From NCBI GenBank assembly GCA_017305455.1, contig JAFKKO010000112.1, forward strand, positions 1 through 64,000: a stretch of 64,000 nt of DNA, in the 5' to 3' direction. The DNA is from Hyphomicrobiales bacterium (lineage in GTDB: Bacteria; Pseudomonadota; Alphaproteobacteria; Rhizobiales; Xanthobacteraceae). Both the position numbers and the translations under genes were made by a program. This document shows positions 25,913-35,834 of this stretch, in pieces. Positions within the stretch are counted from its first letter, which is position 1, and each line of letters begins with the position of its first letter. The notes beneath the pieces were generated by a model, which was given only the letters and a program-made list of their open reading frames with translations, had not been told where the DNA came from and did not search any database.

Positions 25913-27082
25913 TCAGCCGGCGGAATCCGCCTGTCCAGGCCGTTTGCTCAGACGATTCCAGAAGCTGGCAAAAAGCTCGGCCGGTTTGGCCGGCGCATCG
26001 ATCACCACCGCTCCTGCGATCAGTTTGAGACAAACCGCGGCAATGACGGCAAGCAGAACGTATTGCAGATAGATCGCCGCAGGCATGGTCGGCGCGATGG
26101 CCGAACAAGCAAAGCCGCCGATCCTGACGGCAAGAACGGCAAGGATCAGCGAGACCATGGCGAAGCTTCGCCCCTGACGGGTGGTTCGCGGAAGTCCGAG
26201 AAACGCAAATCCCATCAGCGCAAAGACAAAAGCATAAAGCGGCGCGACGATACGGTTGTGCAGCTCGACGCGCATCTGGCCGCGCGTGCTGCGAAAATGC
26301 GGATCGCCCGGAGCCGGCGAAATCAGTTCGCTGGTGAATTGCTCGCTGGCCGTATAGGACACGTCGCCGCCGGAATTGGAGAACTGCGACAGATCGAAGG
26401 CGTAGCTCTTGAACGCCACGATGGCAGGATCGCGCTTGCCGGCCTCAAGACGCTGCAGGTTGCCGTCTTCCAGAATCAGGAACGTGCCGTTCGCGGTTTT
26501 TCGCACCGTGCCGTGATCGGCTGAAATATCGATCCGTTCGGCCGGATTGCGCTGATCGTCGACGAACACGCCGACCAGCACGCCGCCCGGCCTGCGCTCG
26601 CGGACGCGCAACGTCAGCTTGCCAAGCTCGATGAACTGACCCGGCTGCACCACATTGGCCAGCACGTCGGCGCTGATCTGGGCACGCCACTGCCGCAGGC
26701 TGCGCAGGCTTTCCGGCGCAAGATAAAGCGACAGAAAAGCCAGCAAAACGCTGACAATGGCGGCGGCATACAGAAACGGACGCAGCAGCCGCAGCGGAGG
26801 CATGCCGGCCGCATTCATCACGATGATTTCCGAATCCGTCGCCAGCTTGTTCAAGGTATGCGCCACCGCGATCACGAAAGCGATCGGCGCGATCAGCAAA
26901 GCCAGAAGGGGAATGGCGAGGCTCGAAATTCCCAGAAAGATGAGAATGGTCTGTCCCTGACTGGTCATCAGGTCGATGCCGCGCAGCGCCTGGGTGATCC
27001 AGATCACTCCGGTGAGCGACAACAGAACCAGCAGGAAGGCATGCAGCACCGTGCGCACGACATAGGTGCCGAATACACCCAT
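25913..27082 (-). CDS. LptF/LptG-family (YjgP/YjgQ) permease
   Basis: This 389-residue protein has the LptF layout: three N-terminal membrane segments (with SLTGVIWITQALRGIDLMTS), a periplasmic beta-jellyroll-like middle part and three C-terminal segments. The motif EIIVMNAAGM is typical of LptF. Family members form the LptB2FG complex that extracts LPS. ATG 27082 is chosen because the in-frame extension to 27181 has weak third-position GC. The gene follows gmd on the same strand and has no lptG partner here. It could be the main LptF or a specialised paralogue. Confidence 0.82.
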   Translation of the reverse strand: MGVFGTYVVRTVLHAFLLVLLSLTGVIWITQALRGIDLMTSQGQTILIFLGISSLAIPLLALLIAPIAFVIAVAHTLNKLATDSEIIVMNAAGMPPLRLLRPFLYAAAIVSVLLAFLSLYLAPESLRSLRQWRAQISADVLANVVQPGQFIELGKLTLRVRERRPGGVLVGVFVDDQRNPAERIDISADHGTVRKTANGTFLILEDGNLQRLEAGKRDPAIVAFKSYAFDLSQFSNSGGDVSYTASEQFTSELISPAPGDPHFRSTRGQMRVELHNRIVAPLYAFVFALMGFAFLGLPRTTRQGRSFAMVSLILAVLAVRIGGFACSAIAPTMPAAIYLQYVLLAVIAAVCLKLIAGAVVIDAPAKPAELFASFWNRLSKRPGQADSAG

Positions 27083-27196
27083 GCCGCCGAATACAAACCC
27101 ACCAAGCCTGTTCAGGAGCGACCGAATGCCAAACCTCGCCTGATCGGAAATCTGTCGTAGTACGATGGCGACACCAGCCATCGTGCCCGATCACAT

Positions 27197-28288
27197 TTAT
27201 TCATTCCGGTTGAAGTATTTAAAACCGTGCTTCTTTACGAGTTCGTCGCGTTGCGCGGACCTCAGGTCTTCCGCCATCATCTCGGAGACGAGCTCCGCGA
27301 ATGTGATGCGCGGCGACCAGCCGAGTTTCTGCCGCGCCTTGCTCGCATCGCCAAGGAGGGTCTCGACCTCGGTCGGACGGAAATAGCGCGGATCGACCTC
27401 GACGAGACATTTGCCGGTCGCCACGTCAAATCCCTTTTCGTCCACCCCCGCCCCTTCCCAGCGAATGGAGATATCGATCTCTTTCGCCGCAACCTCGACG
27501 AATTCGCGAACGGAGTGCTGCTCGCCGGTGGCAATCACGTAGTCCTCGGGCTTGTCCTGCTGCAACATCAGCCATTGCATCTCGACATAATCCCGCGCGT
27601 GACCCCAATCGCGCAGCGCGTTGAGGTTTCCGAGATAGAGACGCTCCTGCAGGCCGAGCTTGATGCGGGCAAGCGCCCGCGTGATCTTGCGCGTGACGAA
27701 CGTCTCGCCCCGGATCGGCGATTCGTGATTGAACAGGATGCCGTTGCAGGCATACATCCCATAGGCCTCACGGTAATTCACCGTGATCCAGTAGGCATAG
27801 AGCTTGGCTACCGCGTAAGGCGAGCGCGGATAGAAAGGCGTCGTCTCCTTTTGCGGAATCTCTTGCACCAGCCCATAGAGCTCCGACGTGGAGGCCTGAT
27901 AAAATCGGGTCTTGTTCTCGAGCCCGAGAATCCGGATCGCCTCAAGCACGCGCAAGGCGCCGAGCGCATCGGAGTTTGCGGTATATTCCGGCTCCTCGAA
28001 GGACACCGCGACGTGGCTCTGGGCCGCGAGATTGTAGATCTCGTCCGGCTGAACCTCCTGCACGATCCGAATGAGGCTGGACGAATCCGTCAGATCGCCA
28101 TGATGCAGCGTGAAATCCAGTCCCTGATCGTGAGGGTCATGATAAAGATGATCAATCCTGTCGGTGTTGATCAGCGAGGTTCGTCGCTTGATGCCATGGA
28201 CAGAATATCCTTTGCCCAGCAACAGTTCGGCAAGATAAGCTCCGTCCTGACCGGTGATGCCGGTGATTAGCGCCGTTTTTCGAGTCAT
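27197..28288 (-). CDS. gmd: GDP-mannose 4,6-dehydratase
   Basis: This 363-residue SDR has the NADP motif [18 protein letters not shown], catalytic S-T-E ([13 protein letters not shown]) and [10 protein letters not shown] (YxxxK), plus the Gmd landmark [20 protein letters not shown]. Length and motifs are standard for Gmd. It converts GDP-mannose (from ManC) to GDP-4-keto-6-deoxymannose. No Fcl, Rmd or Per gene that would finish a GDP-fucose, GDP-rhamnose or GDP-perosamine pathway is adjacent. The gene is divergent from the phosphoglycosyl transferase gene across a palindrome. Confidence 0.95.
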   Translation of the reverse strand: MTRKTALITGITGQDGAYLAELLLGKGYSVHGIKRRTSLINTDRIDHLYHDPHDQGLDFTLHHGDLTDSSSLIRIVQEVQPDEIYNLAAQSHVAVSFEEPEYTANSDALGALRVLEAIRILGLENKTRFYQASTSELYGLVQEIPQKETTPFYPRSPYAVAKLYAYWITVNYREAYGMYACNGILFNHESPIRGETFVTRKITRALARIKLGLQERLYLGNLNALRDWGHARDYVEMQWLMLQQDKPEDYVIATGEQHSVREFVEVAAKEIDISIRWEGAGVDEKGFDVATGKCLVEVDPRYFRPTEVETLLGDASKARQKLGWSPRITFAELVSEMMAEDLRSAQRDELVKKHGFKYFNRNE

Positions 28289-28315
28289 CCCTCAATCCAA
28301 GCCAAATAAGCCAAG

Positions 28316-28335
28316 TCCATATTCACCAATATGGA
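28316..28335. promoter_or_regulatory. Perfect 8-bp palindrome in the gmd / phosphoglycosyl transferase intergenic region
   Basis: TCCATATT and AATATGGA flank a 4-base centre (CACC), giving a dyad of 8 bp arms between the divergent gmd and phosphoglycosyl transferase genes. It could be a regulator binding site or a small hairpin. No known operator was matched. Confidence 0.35.
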
Positions 28336-28384
28336 TTTTATGTCTACCGTGTGCCGTCACTTTGCGGCCCTATCGGTCATTTTC

Positions 28385-29419
28385 ATGGTCAATCCATCCC
28401 CTTCCCTGGTTGCAATGCTCCTCCTCGGCATGGCCGCAGCTATTCTTTGCGGCGTCTTGATTGTCGCGCTGTTGCCGACCCTGCGACGATATGCACTGGC
28501 ACGACCGAATGCGAGATCATCCCACACTCTGCCAACGGCACAGGGAGGCGGCATCGCCGTCATCCTCTCAACATTGGCCTGCGTCACTATCGCCAATTCC
28601 TATTTTGGGCTGCCATTCACCCTGCCGCTACTCGCCCTGACTATTGCAACGCTGGCGCTGGCGCTCCTCGGCGCAGTCGATGACATACGCCCTCTACCGA
28701 CGATGCCAAGATTGTTGGCGCAGGCCATCGCGATTGCCTTTGTCTTATTCGCTCTGCCCGCATCGCTCCGGATCACACCTGACCTGCCACTCTGGCTGGA
28801 GCGCGCTTTCGTGCTGATCGGAGGGCTGTGGTTCATCAACCTGGTCAATTTTATGGACGGTCTCGACTGGATGACAGTGGCGGAGATTCTGCCCGTCACA
28901 ATCACTCTCGCTACATTCGGTCTGTGGGGCAAGCTGCCTGCGGACACTTCAATCGTTGCAGTTGCGCTCGCAGGCGCCATGGTCGGTTTCGCGCCCTTCA
29001 ACAAACCAGTCGCCAGATTGTTTCTCGGCGATGTCGGAAGCCTGCCGATCGGGCTACTCACCGGCTGGTGCCTGCTCACGCTCGGCCAGAACTATCTCAC
29101 GGCTGCGATACTGCTGCCGCTCTACTATCTGGCAGACGCAACGCTTACCTTGCTGAGGCGCGTCCGCAACGGGGAAGCGTTCTGGCTTGCCCACCGCAGC
29201 CACTTCTATCAGCGCGCAACCAGCAACGGCTTCACGGTGAAGCAGGTGGTTGGCGAAGTTTGCGTGTTGAACCTCTTCCTAGCCGCACTTGCGGCACTTT
29301 CGATCGCCAATGCGGCATCAGCCGTCAACGCCCTAGCGCTGATCTGCGGCATAGGTGCGGTCACACTCGTGCTTTGGCGCTTTTCCCGAACCCGCATGGC
29401 GACGCAGTCAGGGCGATGA
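28385..29419 (+). CDS. WecA/WbpL-type polyprenyl-phosphate sugar-1-phosphate transferase
   Basis: This 344-residue MraY-superfamily membrane enzyme has the family motifs GAVDDIRPLPTM, NFMDGLDWM, FLGDVGSLPIG and the C-terminal HRSHFYQRA, which is typical of the WbpL/WreU branch using QuiNAc or FucNAc donors. It would start O-antigen or polysaccharide synthesis by linking a sugar-1-phosphate to undecaprenyl phosphate. ATG 28385 places the first membrane helix normally; an in-frame ATG exists at 28331. Its 3' end overlaps the convergent dehydratase gene by 12 nt. Confidence 0.88.
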   Translation: MVNPSPSLVAMLLLGMAAAILCGVLIVALLPTLRRYALARPNARSSHTLPTAQGGGIAVILSTLACVTIANSYFGLPFTLPLLALTIATLALALLGAVDDIRPLPTMPRLLAQAIAIAFVLFALPASLRITPDLPLWLERAFVLIGGLWFINLVNFMDGLDWMTVAEILPVTITLATFGLWGKLPADTSIVAVALAGAMVGFAPFNKPVARLFLGDVGSLPIGLLTGWCLLTLGQNYLTAAILLPLYYLADATLTLLRRVRNGEAFWLAHRSHFYQRATSNGFTVKQVVGEVCVLNLFLAALAALSIANAASAVNALALICGIGAVTLVLWRFSRTRMATQSGR

Positions 29420-31351
29420 CGGCCTGAATTCCGGCACGGCATCCTTCAGAACTGTGACGATCATACTCTTGTCCGTATGCACGAAGGCCGCATCGAGGTG
29501 CGTCAGCCATTCCTGCAGTTTTTCCAGCGGCGGCTCGTTCGGGCGCGCCGCCACGATGCCGGCGATTCCGATGTCCGACGTCGGCTCCTCTTCGGCAAAC
29601 AGGATCTCATTGAGGCGCTCGCCGGGCCGGATGCCCGTGAAGACGATTTCGATATCGTAGCCAGGCTGCAGACCGGACAGAGAAATCATCCGCTCGGCAA
29701 GATCGACGATCTTCACCGGCTGACCCATGTTGAGCACATAGACCGAGACATCGCCGCACTGCGCGCTGACGGCATGCGTCGCCGCCGTGACCACAAGATC
29801 GCAGGCTTCCCGAATGGTCATGAAGTAACGCACCATATCCGGATGCGTCACCGTGATGGGACCACCCGCCTCGATCTGCGCCTTGAATTTCGGCACCACC
29901 GATCCGTTGGAAGCCAGCACGTTGCCGAACCGGACCGAAATCAGACGCATCGGCGTCTTGCCGTTGGCCTTGCTGGTCAAATCACGGTCGAGCGCCTGAC
30001 AATACATCTCCGCGAAACGCTTGGTCAGGCCCAGCATCGACACCGGCTCGATCGCCTTGTCGGTCGAGATCATCACCATAGTCCCGGCGCCGGACGCAAC
30101 AGCGGCGTCCGCGACATTGATCGAACCGAAAATGTTGGTCTTGATACCCTCGCTCCAGTCGCGTTCGAGGATTGGCACATGCTTGAGCGCGGCAGCATGA
30201 AACACGATGTCCGGCTTGAACGCCGTCATCAGAGCGTGAATGCGTTCGCGATCCCGAATATCGGCAATCCGCCCCTCGATACGTCCCGCATCGAATTTTT
30301 CCGCCAGACGCTCCGTCACCGCGTGAAGCGCGGGCTCGGAGTTCTCGATGATCAGCAGTCGCGCCGCGCCGAACGTCATGGCGCGATCGCAGATCTCCGA
30401 ACCGATCGAACCGCCACCCCCCGTCACCACGACGGATTTTCCGCGCACGAAATTTTCAAGACGCCGGTAGTCGATCTTCACGCTCGGCCGTAGCAGCAGG
30501 TCCTCGACAGCCACCGGCGCCAGTTGCGGAATTTCTCCGGCACCTTCGAGCGTCGGCAAACGACTGACCGTCAGGCCGAGCTTGCGAGCCCGAGCCAATA
30601 CCGTTTCAGGATGAGCGTCCGGCTCGAACGAGGTCGGCAGCATCACGATGCGGCTGATCGGCTTTTCTCGCCGGGAAAAATCGCCGACCACGTCCGCCAG
30701 ATCTTCAATGCCGCCGAGTACCGGCACACCCCGGATAAACTGCCCACGATCGGATTTTGCGGGCGAGAGGATTCCCGCGGAGGAAATGCGTTTGACGGCT
30801 CCATTCTCGATCGCGCGGATCAGCACCTCGGCATCGACCGCGCGCCCCAACAACAAGGCTGGCGCGGAAGCACCATCGCGGGCCTTGTTGCGAAGCCGGG
30901 TGAAATGAAAATAGCGATAGGCAAGACGCGAACCGCTAAAAAAGAATATCTGCAGAAACCAGTAGATGATGATCGTCGTCTTGCCGAAGAAGAATCCGCC
31001 ATAGACGTTCGGTGCGATCAGCACATAGTCAATCACCAGAAGCGCAAGCGCGAGGATCGTCGAGATCCGCAGGATATTGAGCAGATCCGGGATCGAGATG
31101 AACCGCCACTTGGTGGTGGTCAGACGAGACAGATAGCAGACGACGATACTGAACAGCACGAAGTACGGCAGGATGCGCAGCAGCATCGGCAAGCGCTCGG
31201 CGAACCCCCCACCTTCAAACCGAAGATAGAAACTCGCAAGCACCGCAGCCGCCGTGACCAGTGCATCGTGAAACATGATCAGGTAGTTGCGCGCGGTCAG
31301 GCTCGTCAATTTAAACACTTGGAACGTACCAATCCTGATGCAGGTGAACAT
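29408..31351 (-). CDS. WbpM/CapD-type nucleotide-sugar 4,6-dehydratase, membrane-anchored
   Basis: This 647-residue protein has four N-terminal membrane segments (residues about 15-150), a CoA-binding-like Rossmann region, and a C-terminal SDR domain with VVVTGGGGSIGSEICDRA and STDKAIEPVSMLGLTKR. This is the WbpM/CapD/WreV layout, converting UDP-GlcNAc to UDP-4-keto-6-deoxy-GlcNAc. ATG 31351 is used; the in-frame sequence upstream begins with TTG. It starts 27 nt after the hldE stop codon and overlaps the convergent transferase gene by 12 nt. Confidence 0.9.
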   Translation of the reverse strand: MFTCIRIGTFQVFKLTSLTARNYLIMFHDALVTAAAVLASFYLRFEGGGFAERLPMLLRILPYFVLFSIVVCYLSRLTTTKWRFISIPDLLNILRISTILALALLVIDYVLIAPNVYGGFFFGKTTIIIYWFLQIFFFSGSRLAYRYFHFTRLRNKARDGASAPALLLGRAVDAEVLIRAIENGAVKRISSAGILSPAKSDRGQFIRGVPVLGGIEDLADVVGDFSRREKPISRIVMLPTSFEPDAHPETVLARARKLGLTVSRLPTLEGAGEIPQLAPVAVEDLLLRPSVKIDYRRLENFVRGKSVVVTGGGGSIGSEICDRAMTFGAARLLIIENSEPALHAVTERLAEKFDAGRIEGRIADIRDRERIHALMTAFKPDIVFHAAALKHVPILERDWSEGIKTNIFGSINVADAAVASGAGTMVMISTDKAIEPVSMLGLTKRFAEMYCQALDRDLTSKANGKTPMRLISVRFGNVLASNGSVVPKFKAQIEAGGPITVTHPDMVRYFMTIREACDLVVTAATHAVSAQCGDVSVYVLNMGQPVKIVDLAERMISLSGLQPGYDIEIVFTGIRPGERLNEILFAEEEPTSDIGIAGIVAARPNEPPLEKLQEWLTHLDAAFVHTDKSMIVTVLKDAVPEFRPSSP

Positions 31352-31378
31352 GCGCGGTCTGCATGCCGCCCACAAGCA

Positions 31379-32854
31379 TCATCCTGCCTTTTGCTCTCTG
31401 GCCCGAGCAACCAGCGACGTCGTGGAATGGCCCGGCATCAAGTCGACCAGAATGATCTCGCCGCCATTTGCGGCGACGATATCATGGCCGACCACCTGCT
31501 CGCGGGTATAGTCCCCGCCCTTCACCAATACGCTCGGCTTGATCTGCGCGATCAACGCCAGCGGGGTGTCGTCGTCAAAAATCGCCACGGCATCAACGGC
31601 CTCAAGGGCGGCGAGCACTTCAGCGCGCGCGCGCTCGCCCTGCACCGGCCGATCGGCACCCTTCAGACGCTTGACCGATGCATCGCTGTTCAAGCCGACG
31701 ACAAGACGGTCACAGGCCGCGCGCGCCTGCGTGACGACGCGAACGTGCCCCGGATGCAGAATATCGAAACAGCCATTGGTGAAACCGACGCGCAGACCCT
31801 GCCGCCGCCAATCCTCAAGCCGGTTCTCCAGATCCTGCCAGCCGGTTGCGATCTTCTCCTCCGCCGCCAGCGAAGCGTGCGGCAGAATTTTCCGGCGCAG
31901 TTCCGCTTGCGTCACGGTTGCGGTCCCGCGCTTGCCGACGGCAACGGCCGCCGCGGCGGAGGCCATGCGCACTGCCATCTCCGGATCAACACCACTTGCC
32001 AGCGTCACCGCAAGGGTCGCAACGACGGTATCGCCTGCTCCCGAAACGTCACGCACCTTGGACGGGAAGGCCGGCACATGCAGGGAATCCCCGTTGCGGG
32101 CGACGAGCGTCATGCCCTGTTCGCTCTGTGTCACCAGCATGAATTCGCAGCCGACCGACTGCATCAGATCCTGCGCGGCAAGACTGATCTCGGCCTGGGT
32201 GGCCGCACGGCTGCGCGTCGCCTCGACGAATTCCTTGCGGTTCGGCGTCAGCAGGGTCGCGCCGTGATAGATCGAAAAATTTGTGCTCTTCGGATCGACG
32301 ATGACACGCTTGCCACTCGCCCGCGCCGCCTCGATCACGCGGCGAATGACATGCGGGGTGAGAACGCCCTTGGCGTAATCGGACAGCAGGACGATATCCG
32401 CGCGCGGCAGCGCCGATAAAACCGCCTCAATCAGTTGTGTTTCGACACCGGAGGCGACCGGCGCAGCCACCTCCCAGTCGGCGCGCAGCATATGAGTCGA
32501 AAAATGTTCGGAGACGAAACGCAATTTCCGCGTCGTTTGCCGCGAACCATCGACCACCAGCAGCGGCTCGATCAGCGGTTCGCGGTCGAGCTCGTCCCTC
32601 AAGGTCCGGCCGGCCTCATCGTTACCGATCAAGCCGACAAAGATGCATTTGGCGCCAAGCGCGGCGATGTTGCGTGCAACGTTGCCGGCGCCCCCGACAT
32701 TGACCTCGCTGCGCTGAACCGCGATGACCGGTGCCGGTGCCTCGGGCGAAATGCGCGAGACCTCGCCATAGACGAACTCGTCGAGCATCAGGTCGCCGAC
32801 GCAAAGGACACTCTGGCGACCTATCGCCTCTGACAGCGCGTTGAAATCCAGCAT
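31379..32854 (-). CDS. hldE: Bifunctional heptose 7-phosphate kinase / heptose 1-phosphate adenylyltransferase
   Basis: This 491-residue fused enzyme has an N-terminal ribokinase-type domain (residues about 1-320) with [13 protein letters not shown] and a C-terminal cytidylyltransferase-type domain (about 350-491) with [11 protein letters not shown]. It performs two steps of ADP-heptose synthesis: phosphorylation of D,D-heptose 7-phosphate at C1, and adenylylation after GmhB. It is followed closely by the CapD-type gene and preceded 25 nt upstream by hldD on the same strand. Length and motifs match HldE fully. Confidence 0.96.
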   Translation of the reverse strand: MLDFNALSEAIGRQSVLCVGDLMLDEFVYGEVSRISPEAPAPVIAVQRSEVNVGGAGNVARNIAALGAKCIFVGLIGNDEAGRTLRDELDREPLIEPLLVVDGSRQTTRKLRFVSEHFSTHMLRADWEVAAPVASGVETQLIEAVLSALPRADIVLLSDYAKGVLTPHVIRRVIEAARASGKRVIVDPKSTNFSIYHGATLLTPNRKEFVEATRSRAATQAEISLAAQDLMQSVGCEFMLVTQSEQGMTLVARNGDSLHVPAFPSKVRDVSGAGDTVVATLAVTLASGVDPEMAVRMASAAAAVAVGKRGTATVTQAELRRKILPHASLAAEEKIATGWQDLENRLEDWRRQGLRVGFTNGCFDILHPGHVRVVTQARAACDRLVVGLNSDASVKRLKGADRPVQGERARAEVLAALEAVDAVAIFDDDTPLALIAQIKPSVLVKGGDYTREQVVGHDIVAANGGEIILVDLMPGHSTTSLVARAREQKAG

Positions 32855-32879
32855 CAGATGCCTGTTGTCCGTTGCACGG

Positions 32880-33860
32880 TCAGCGGTAATGATCCGGCTG
32901 ATCGAGAAAACCCTTTACGTAAGCGGTGACCGCCTCTTCAAGCGGCGTGAAGCCGCCATTGTACCCAGCCTGATGCAGACGCGCAGTATCTGCCTGGGTA
33001 AAATATTGATAGCTGCCGCGAATCTGCTCCGGCATATCGATGTATTCGATATTCGGCCGGGTCCCGAGCGCGGCATAGGCCGCCACCATCATGTCCTTGA
33101 AGCTGCGGGCATGGCCGGTGCCGACATTGAAGATTCCGCCGACGGAGGGCGTCGCCAGCAGCCACGCGATGACGCGGATCACATCGTCGATATAGATGAA
33201 ATCGCGGCGCTGGTCGCCATCGGCGATGCCCTCGCGATGCGACTTGAAGAGCTGGATTGTCTGCCCGGCTTTGATCTCGTCAAAGCGCTTGGTCAGCACG
33301 CTCATCATCGGGCCCTTGTGATATTCGTTCGGCCCGAACACGTTGAAGAACTTCAGCCCAGCCCATTGCGGCGGCATCTTTTCGCCCTTCGCCACGCGCG
33401 CCGCCACCGCCATGTCGAACAGATGCTTGCTCCAGCCGTAGAGATTCATCGGGCGGAGTTTCTTCAGCTCGTCCAGCGTCTGCTCGTCGCGAAAACCCTG
33501 CGTGCCATCGCCATAGGTCGCCGCCGACGACGCATAGATGAACGGAGTGTGGTTGATCGTGCACCAGTCGAGCAAGCGCATGGAAAGGCGGAAGTTGGTT
33601 TCGATGACGAGATCACCGTCGGTCGCGGTGGTTTCCGAAATCGCGCCAAGATGGATGACGGCATCGAGATTGCGCGTCGCAAGCCAGGACATCAGTTCGC
33701 CCGGCGGCACCACGTCAGCCAGTTGCCGCTTGGCGAGGTTGCGCCACTTGCCCTCGCTGCCGAGAAAATCGCACACGGCGACGTCCGCGCGGCCGGCCTC
33801 GTTCAGCGCGGCTACGACATTCGATCCGATGAAACCGGCTCCACCGGTTACCAGCAGCAT
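32880..33860 (-). CDS. hldD: ADP-L-glycero-D-manno-heptose 6-epimerase
   Basis: This 326-residue SDR has the NADP motif [15 protein letters not shown], the HldD-specific [12 protein letters not shown] and [13 protein letters not shown] segments, and catalytic YGWSKHLFD. It inverts C6 of ADP-D,D-heptose, the last step before heptosyl transfer. It is divergent from waaF with a 180-nt gap and lies just upstream of hldE. Size and motifs are fully typical. Confidence 0.95.
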   Translation of the reverse strand: MLLVTGGAGFIGSNVVAALNEAGRADVAVCDFLGSEGKWRNLAKRQLADVVPPGELMSWLATRNLDAVIHLGAISETTATDGDLVIETNFRLSMRLLDWCTINHTPFIYASSAATYGDGTQGFRDEQTLDELKKLRPMNLYGWSKHLFDMAVAARVAKGEKMPPQWAGLKFFNVFGPNEYHKGPMMSVLTKRFDEIKAGQTIQLFKSHREGIADGDQRRDFIYIDDVIRVIAWLLATPSVGGIFNVGTGHARSFKDMMVAAYAALGTRPNIEYIDMPEQIRGSYQYFTQADTARLHQAGYNGGFTPLEEAVTAYVKGFLDQPDHYR

Positions 33861-33960
33861 GAGGCTTTCCCGCTTGTTGATACGCCGTCACCTTTGCCCC
33901 AGACCGGGCGGCCAGGCAACGCCAAGGAGGATTTTTTGGTGAACATCGCAGGCTAAATTT

Positions 33961-33974
33961 CCTGATTTATCAGG
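33961..33974. promoter_or_regulatory. Short dyad with repeated ATCAGG in the hldD/waaF gap
   Basis: CCTGAT-TT-ATCAGG forms a 6-bp dyad, and ATCAGG recurs at 33990-33995. It lies between the divergent hldD and waaF genes. It may be a binding site, but 6-bp arms can arise by chance. Confidence 0.2.
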
Positions 33975-34040
33975 TCCCCCGAACCCGCTATCAGGTGTCC
34001 TGCAGAGCGCCCTTCAGGCTCAGGACAACACTCTTATAAA

Positions 34041-35126
34041 ATGAATTCTCAATCACTTCATAATGCCGGCGGCCCGGCGGACCCCGCCGATATCCGCCCG
34101 ATCCTCATCATTCCTTATATGTGGATCGGCGACTTCGTGCGCGGGCATACGGTGGTCCGGGTTCTGAAGGAACGCTGGCCGAACCGGCCGGTCGACCTCT
34201 TGGTCACCAGCCTGTGCCGGCCGCTGGTCGACTACATGCCGGGGGTACGGCAGGGCATCGTTTGGGATCTGCCGCGCGGCCGCCTCGCGCTGGCCCAGCA
34301 GCAGGCCCTGGCGCGGCAATTGCGCGCGCAGAATTACGGCACCGCGCTGGTCATGCCCCGGACCTGGAAAGCGGCCATCGCGCCGACGCTGGCCGGCATC
34401 CCGGAGCGGGTCGGCTTTGTCGGCGAGGCGCGCTTTGGCCTGATCAACCGATGGCGCTGGGGCGAGCGGGCGATGCCGCGCTTCATCGACAAGAACGCAT
34501 CGCTGGCGCTGCCTGCCGACGCAACTTTGCCGAAGGAATGGCCGGTGCCGCAGCTGATGGTGCCGTCGGCCGAGATCGCGACGTGGCGGGCCGCCCAGGG
34601 GCTCGGCGAGACGCCCGCCGTCGCGCTGGCGCCGGGCTCGGTCGGCTCCTCGAAGCGCTGGGTGGCCTATCCCAAGGCCGCGCGGATGCTGGCTGACAAG
34701 GGGTTTGACGTCTGGGTGATCGGCGGCCCCGGCGAAAAGGCGATCGCGGCGGAAATCGTCCAGGCCGGCGGCCCGCGCGTGCGCGACCTCACCGGCACCG
34801 ATCTGCGCAACGGCATTCTGGCGATGGCCGCGGCGAAACTGGCGATTTCCAACGATTCCGGCCTGATGCACATCGCCGCCGCGATCGGCACGCCGACCAT
34901 GGGCATCTTCGGACCGACCAGCCCCTATCATTGGGGGCCACTGAACGGACTTGCCGCGGTGATGTGGCAGACCCGGATGCCGCTGCCCTGCCAGCCGTGC
35001 CACAAGCCGGTGTGCCGGATGAATCACCACCAGTGCATGAAGCTGATCACCGCCGAGGATGTCGTCACGACCGCTGAGGCGGTGCTGGCCGAGGGCCGGC
35101 AAAACGTCCCGGTTCTGGAGCATTAA
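34041..35126 (+). CDS. waaF: ADP-heptose:LPS heptosyltransferase II
   Basis: This 361-residue GT9 family protein has IIPYMWIGDFVRGHTVVRVL at the N-terminus, a mid-region LAPGSVGSSKRW, and the donor-binding KLAISNDSGLMHIAAAIGTP plus IFGPTSPYHWGP. WaaF adds the second heptose to the LPS inner core; the sequence fits this group better than WaaC. A cysteine-rich C-terminal CQPCHKPVCRMNHHQC segment is typical of WaaF proteins. It heads the plus-strand run waaF-gmhA-gmhB. Confidence 0.92.
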   Translation: MNSQSLHNAGGPADPADIRPILIIPYMWIGDFVRGHTVVRVLKERWPNRPVDLLVTSLCRPLVDYMPGVRQGIVWDLPRGRLALAQQQALARQLRAQNYGTALVMPRTWKAAIAPTLAGIPERVGFVGEARFGLINRWRWGERAMPRFIDKNASLALPADATLPKEWPVPQLMVPSAEIATWRAAQGLGETPAVALAPGSVGSSKRWVAYPKAARMLADKGFDVWVIGGPGEKAIAAEIVQAGGPRVRDLTGTDLRNGILAMAAAKLAISNDSGLMHIAAAIGTPTMGIFGPTSPYHWGPLNGLAAVMWQTRMPLPCQPCHKPVCRMNHHQCMKLITAEDVVTTAEAVLAEGRQNVPVLEH

Positions 35127-35231
35127 CCCAGTATTAAAACGCCATTACCTGTAACATTCCCCCATGGCCGAGGGCGGCTTGCACCCCGTCTGCCTTCTGC
35201 CTACCACTAGCCTCCCTGCCCTCGAACCGAC

Positions 35232-35834
35232 ATGCCCGCCGTGCCAGCAGACCGCATCGCCACCCATTTCGAGACCTCCCTCGCCGCCCTGACCGAGGCA
35301 GTGCGCAGCGCCGAGCTATCCGCCTGCGCGCGCACCGTCGCAGGCGCCATCACCGACGCGCTTGCCGCTGGACACAAGCTGCTGCTGATCGGCAATGGCG
35401 GCAGCGCGGCGGACGCCCAGCACATCGCCGCCGAAATCGTCGGCCGCTACAAGCAGGAGCGTCCGGCCTGGCCGGCGATCGCGCTGACCACCGACACCTC
35501 GGCGCTGACCGCGATCGGCAACGACTACGGTTTCGAGCAGGTGTTCGCGCGGCAATTGCAGGGGCTCGGCCGGCGCGGCGACGTCCTGATCGCGCTTTCC
35601 ACCTCCGGGCGCTCGCCGAACATTCTCGCCGCGCTGAAAACGGCGCGCGAGATGGGCGTCGTCACCATCGCCTTCACCGGCCGCAAGGGTACGAGCCTTG
35701 ATGCGATCTGCGATCATGTTCTGATCGCGCCGAGCGAGGACACCGCGGTGATCCAGCAGATCCACATGATGGCCGCGCACGCGATCTGCGATGAGGTCGA
35801 AAGCGCGTTGATGGCGCGGATGCCGACGGCATGA
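35232..35834 (+). CDS. gmhA: D-sedoheptulose 7-phosphate isomerase
   Basis: This 200-residue SIS-domain protein has [20 protein letters not shown] and [15 protein letters not shown], hallmarks of GmhA. The C-terminal [16 protein letters not shown] is also typical. It isomerizes sedoheptulose 7-phosphate to D-glycero-D-manno-heptose 7-phosphate, the first step of ADP-heptose synthesis. It follows waaF by 105 nt and its stop overlaps the gmhB start (ATGA), implying translational coupling. Confidence 0.96.
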   Translation: MPAVPADRIATHFETSLAALTEAVRSAELSACARTVAGAITDALAAGHKLLLIGNGGSAADAQHIAAEIVGRYKQERPAWPAIALTTDTSALTAIGNDYGFEQVFARQLQGLGRRGDVLIALSTSGRSPNILAALKTAREMGVVTIAFTGRKGTSLDAICDHVLIAPSEDTAVIQQIHMMAAHAICDEVESALMARMPTA

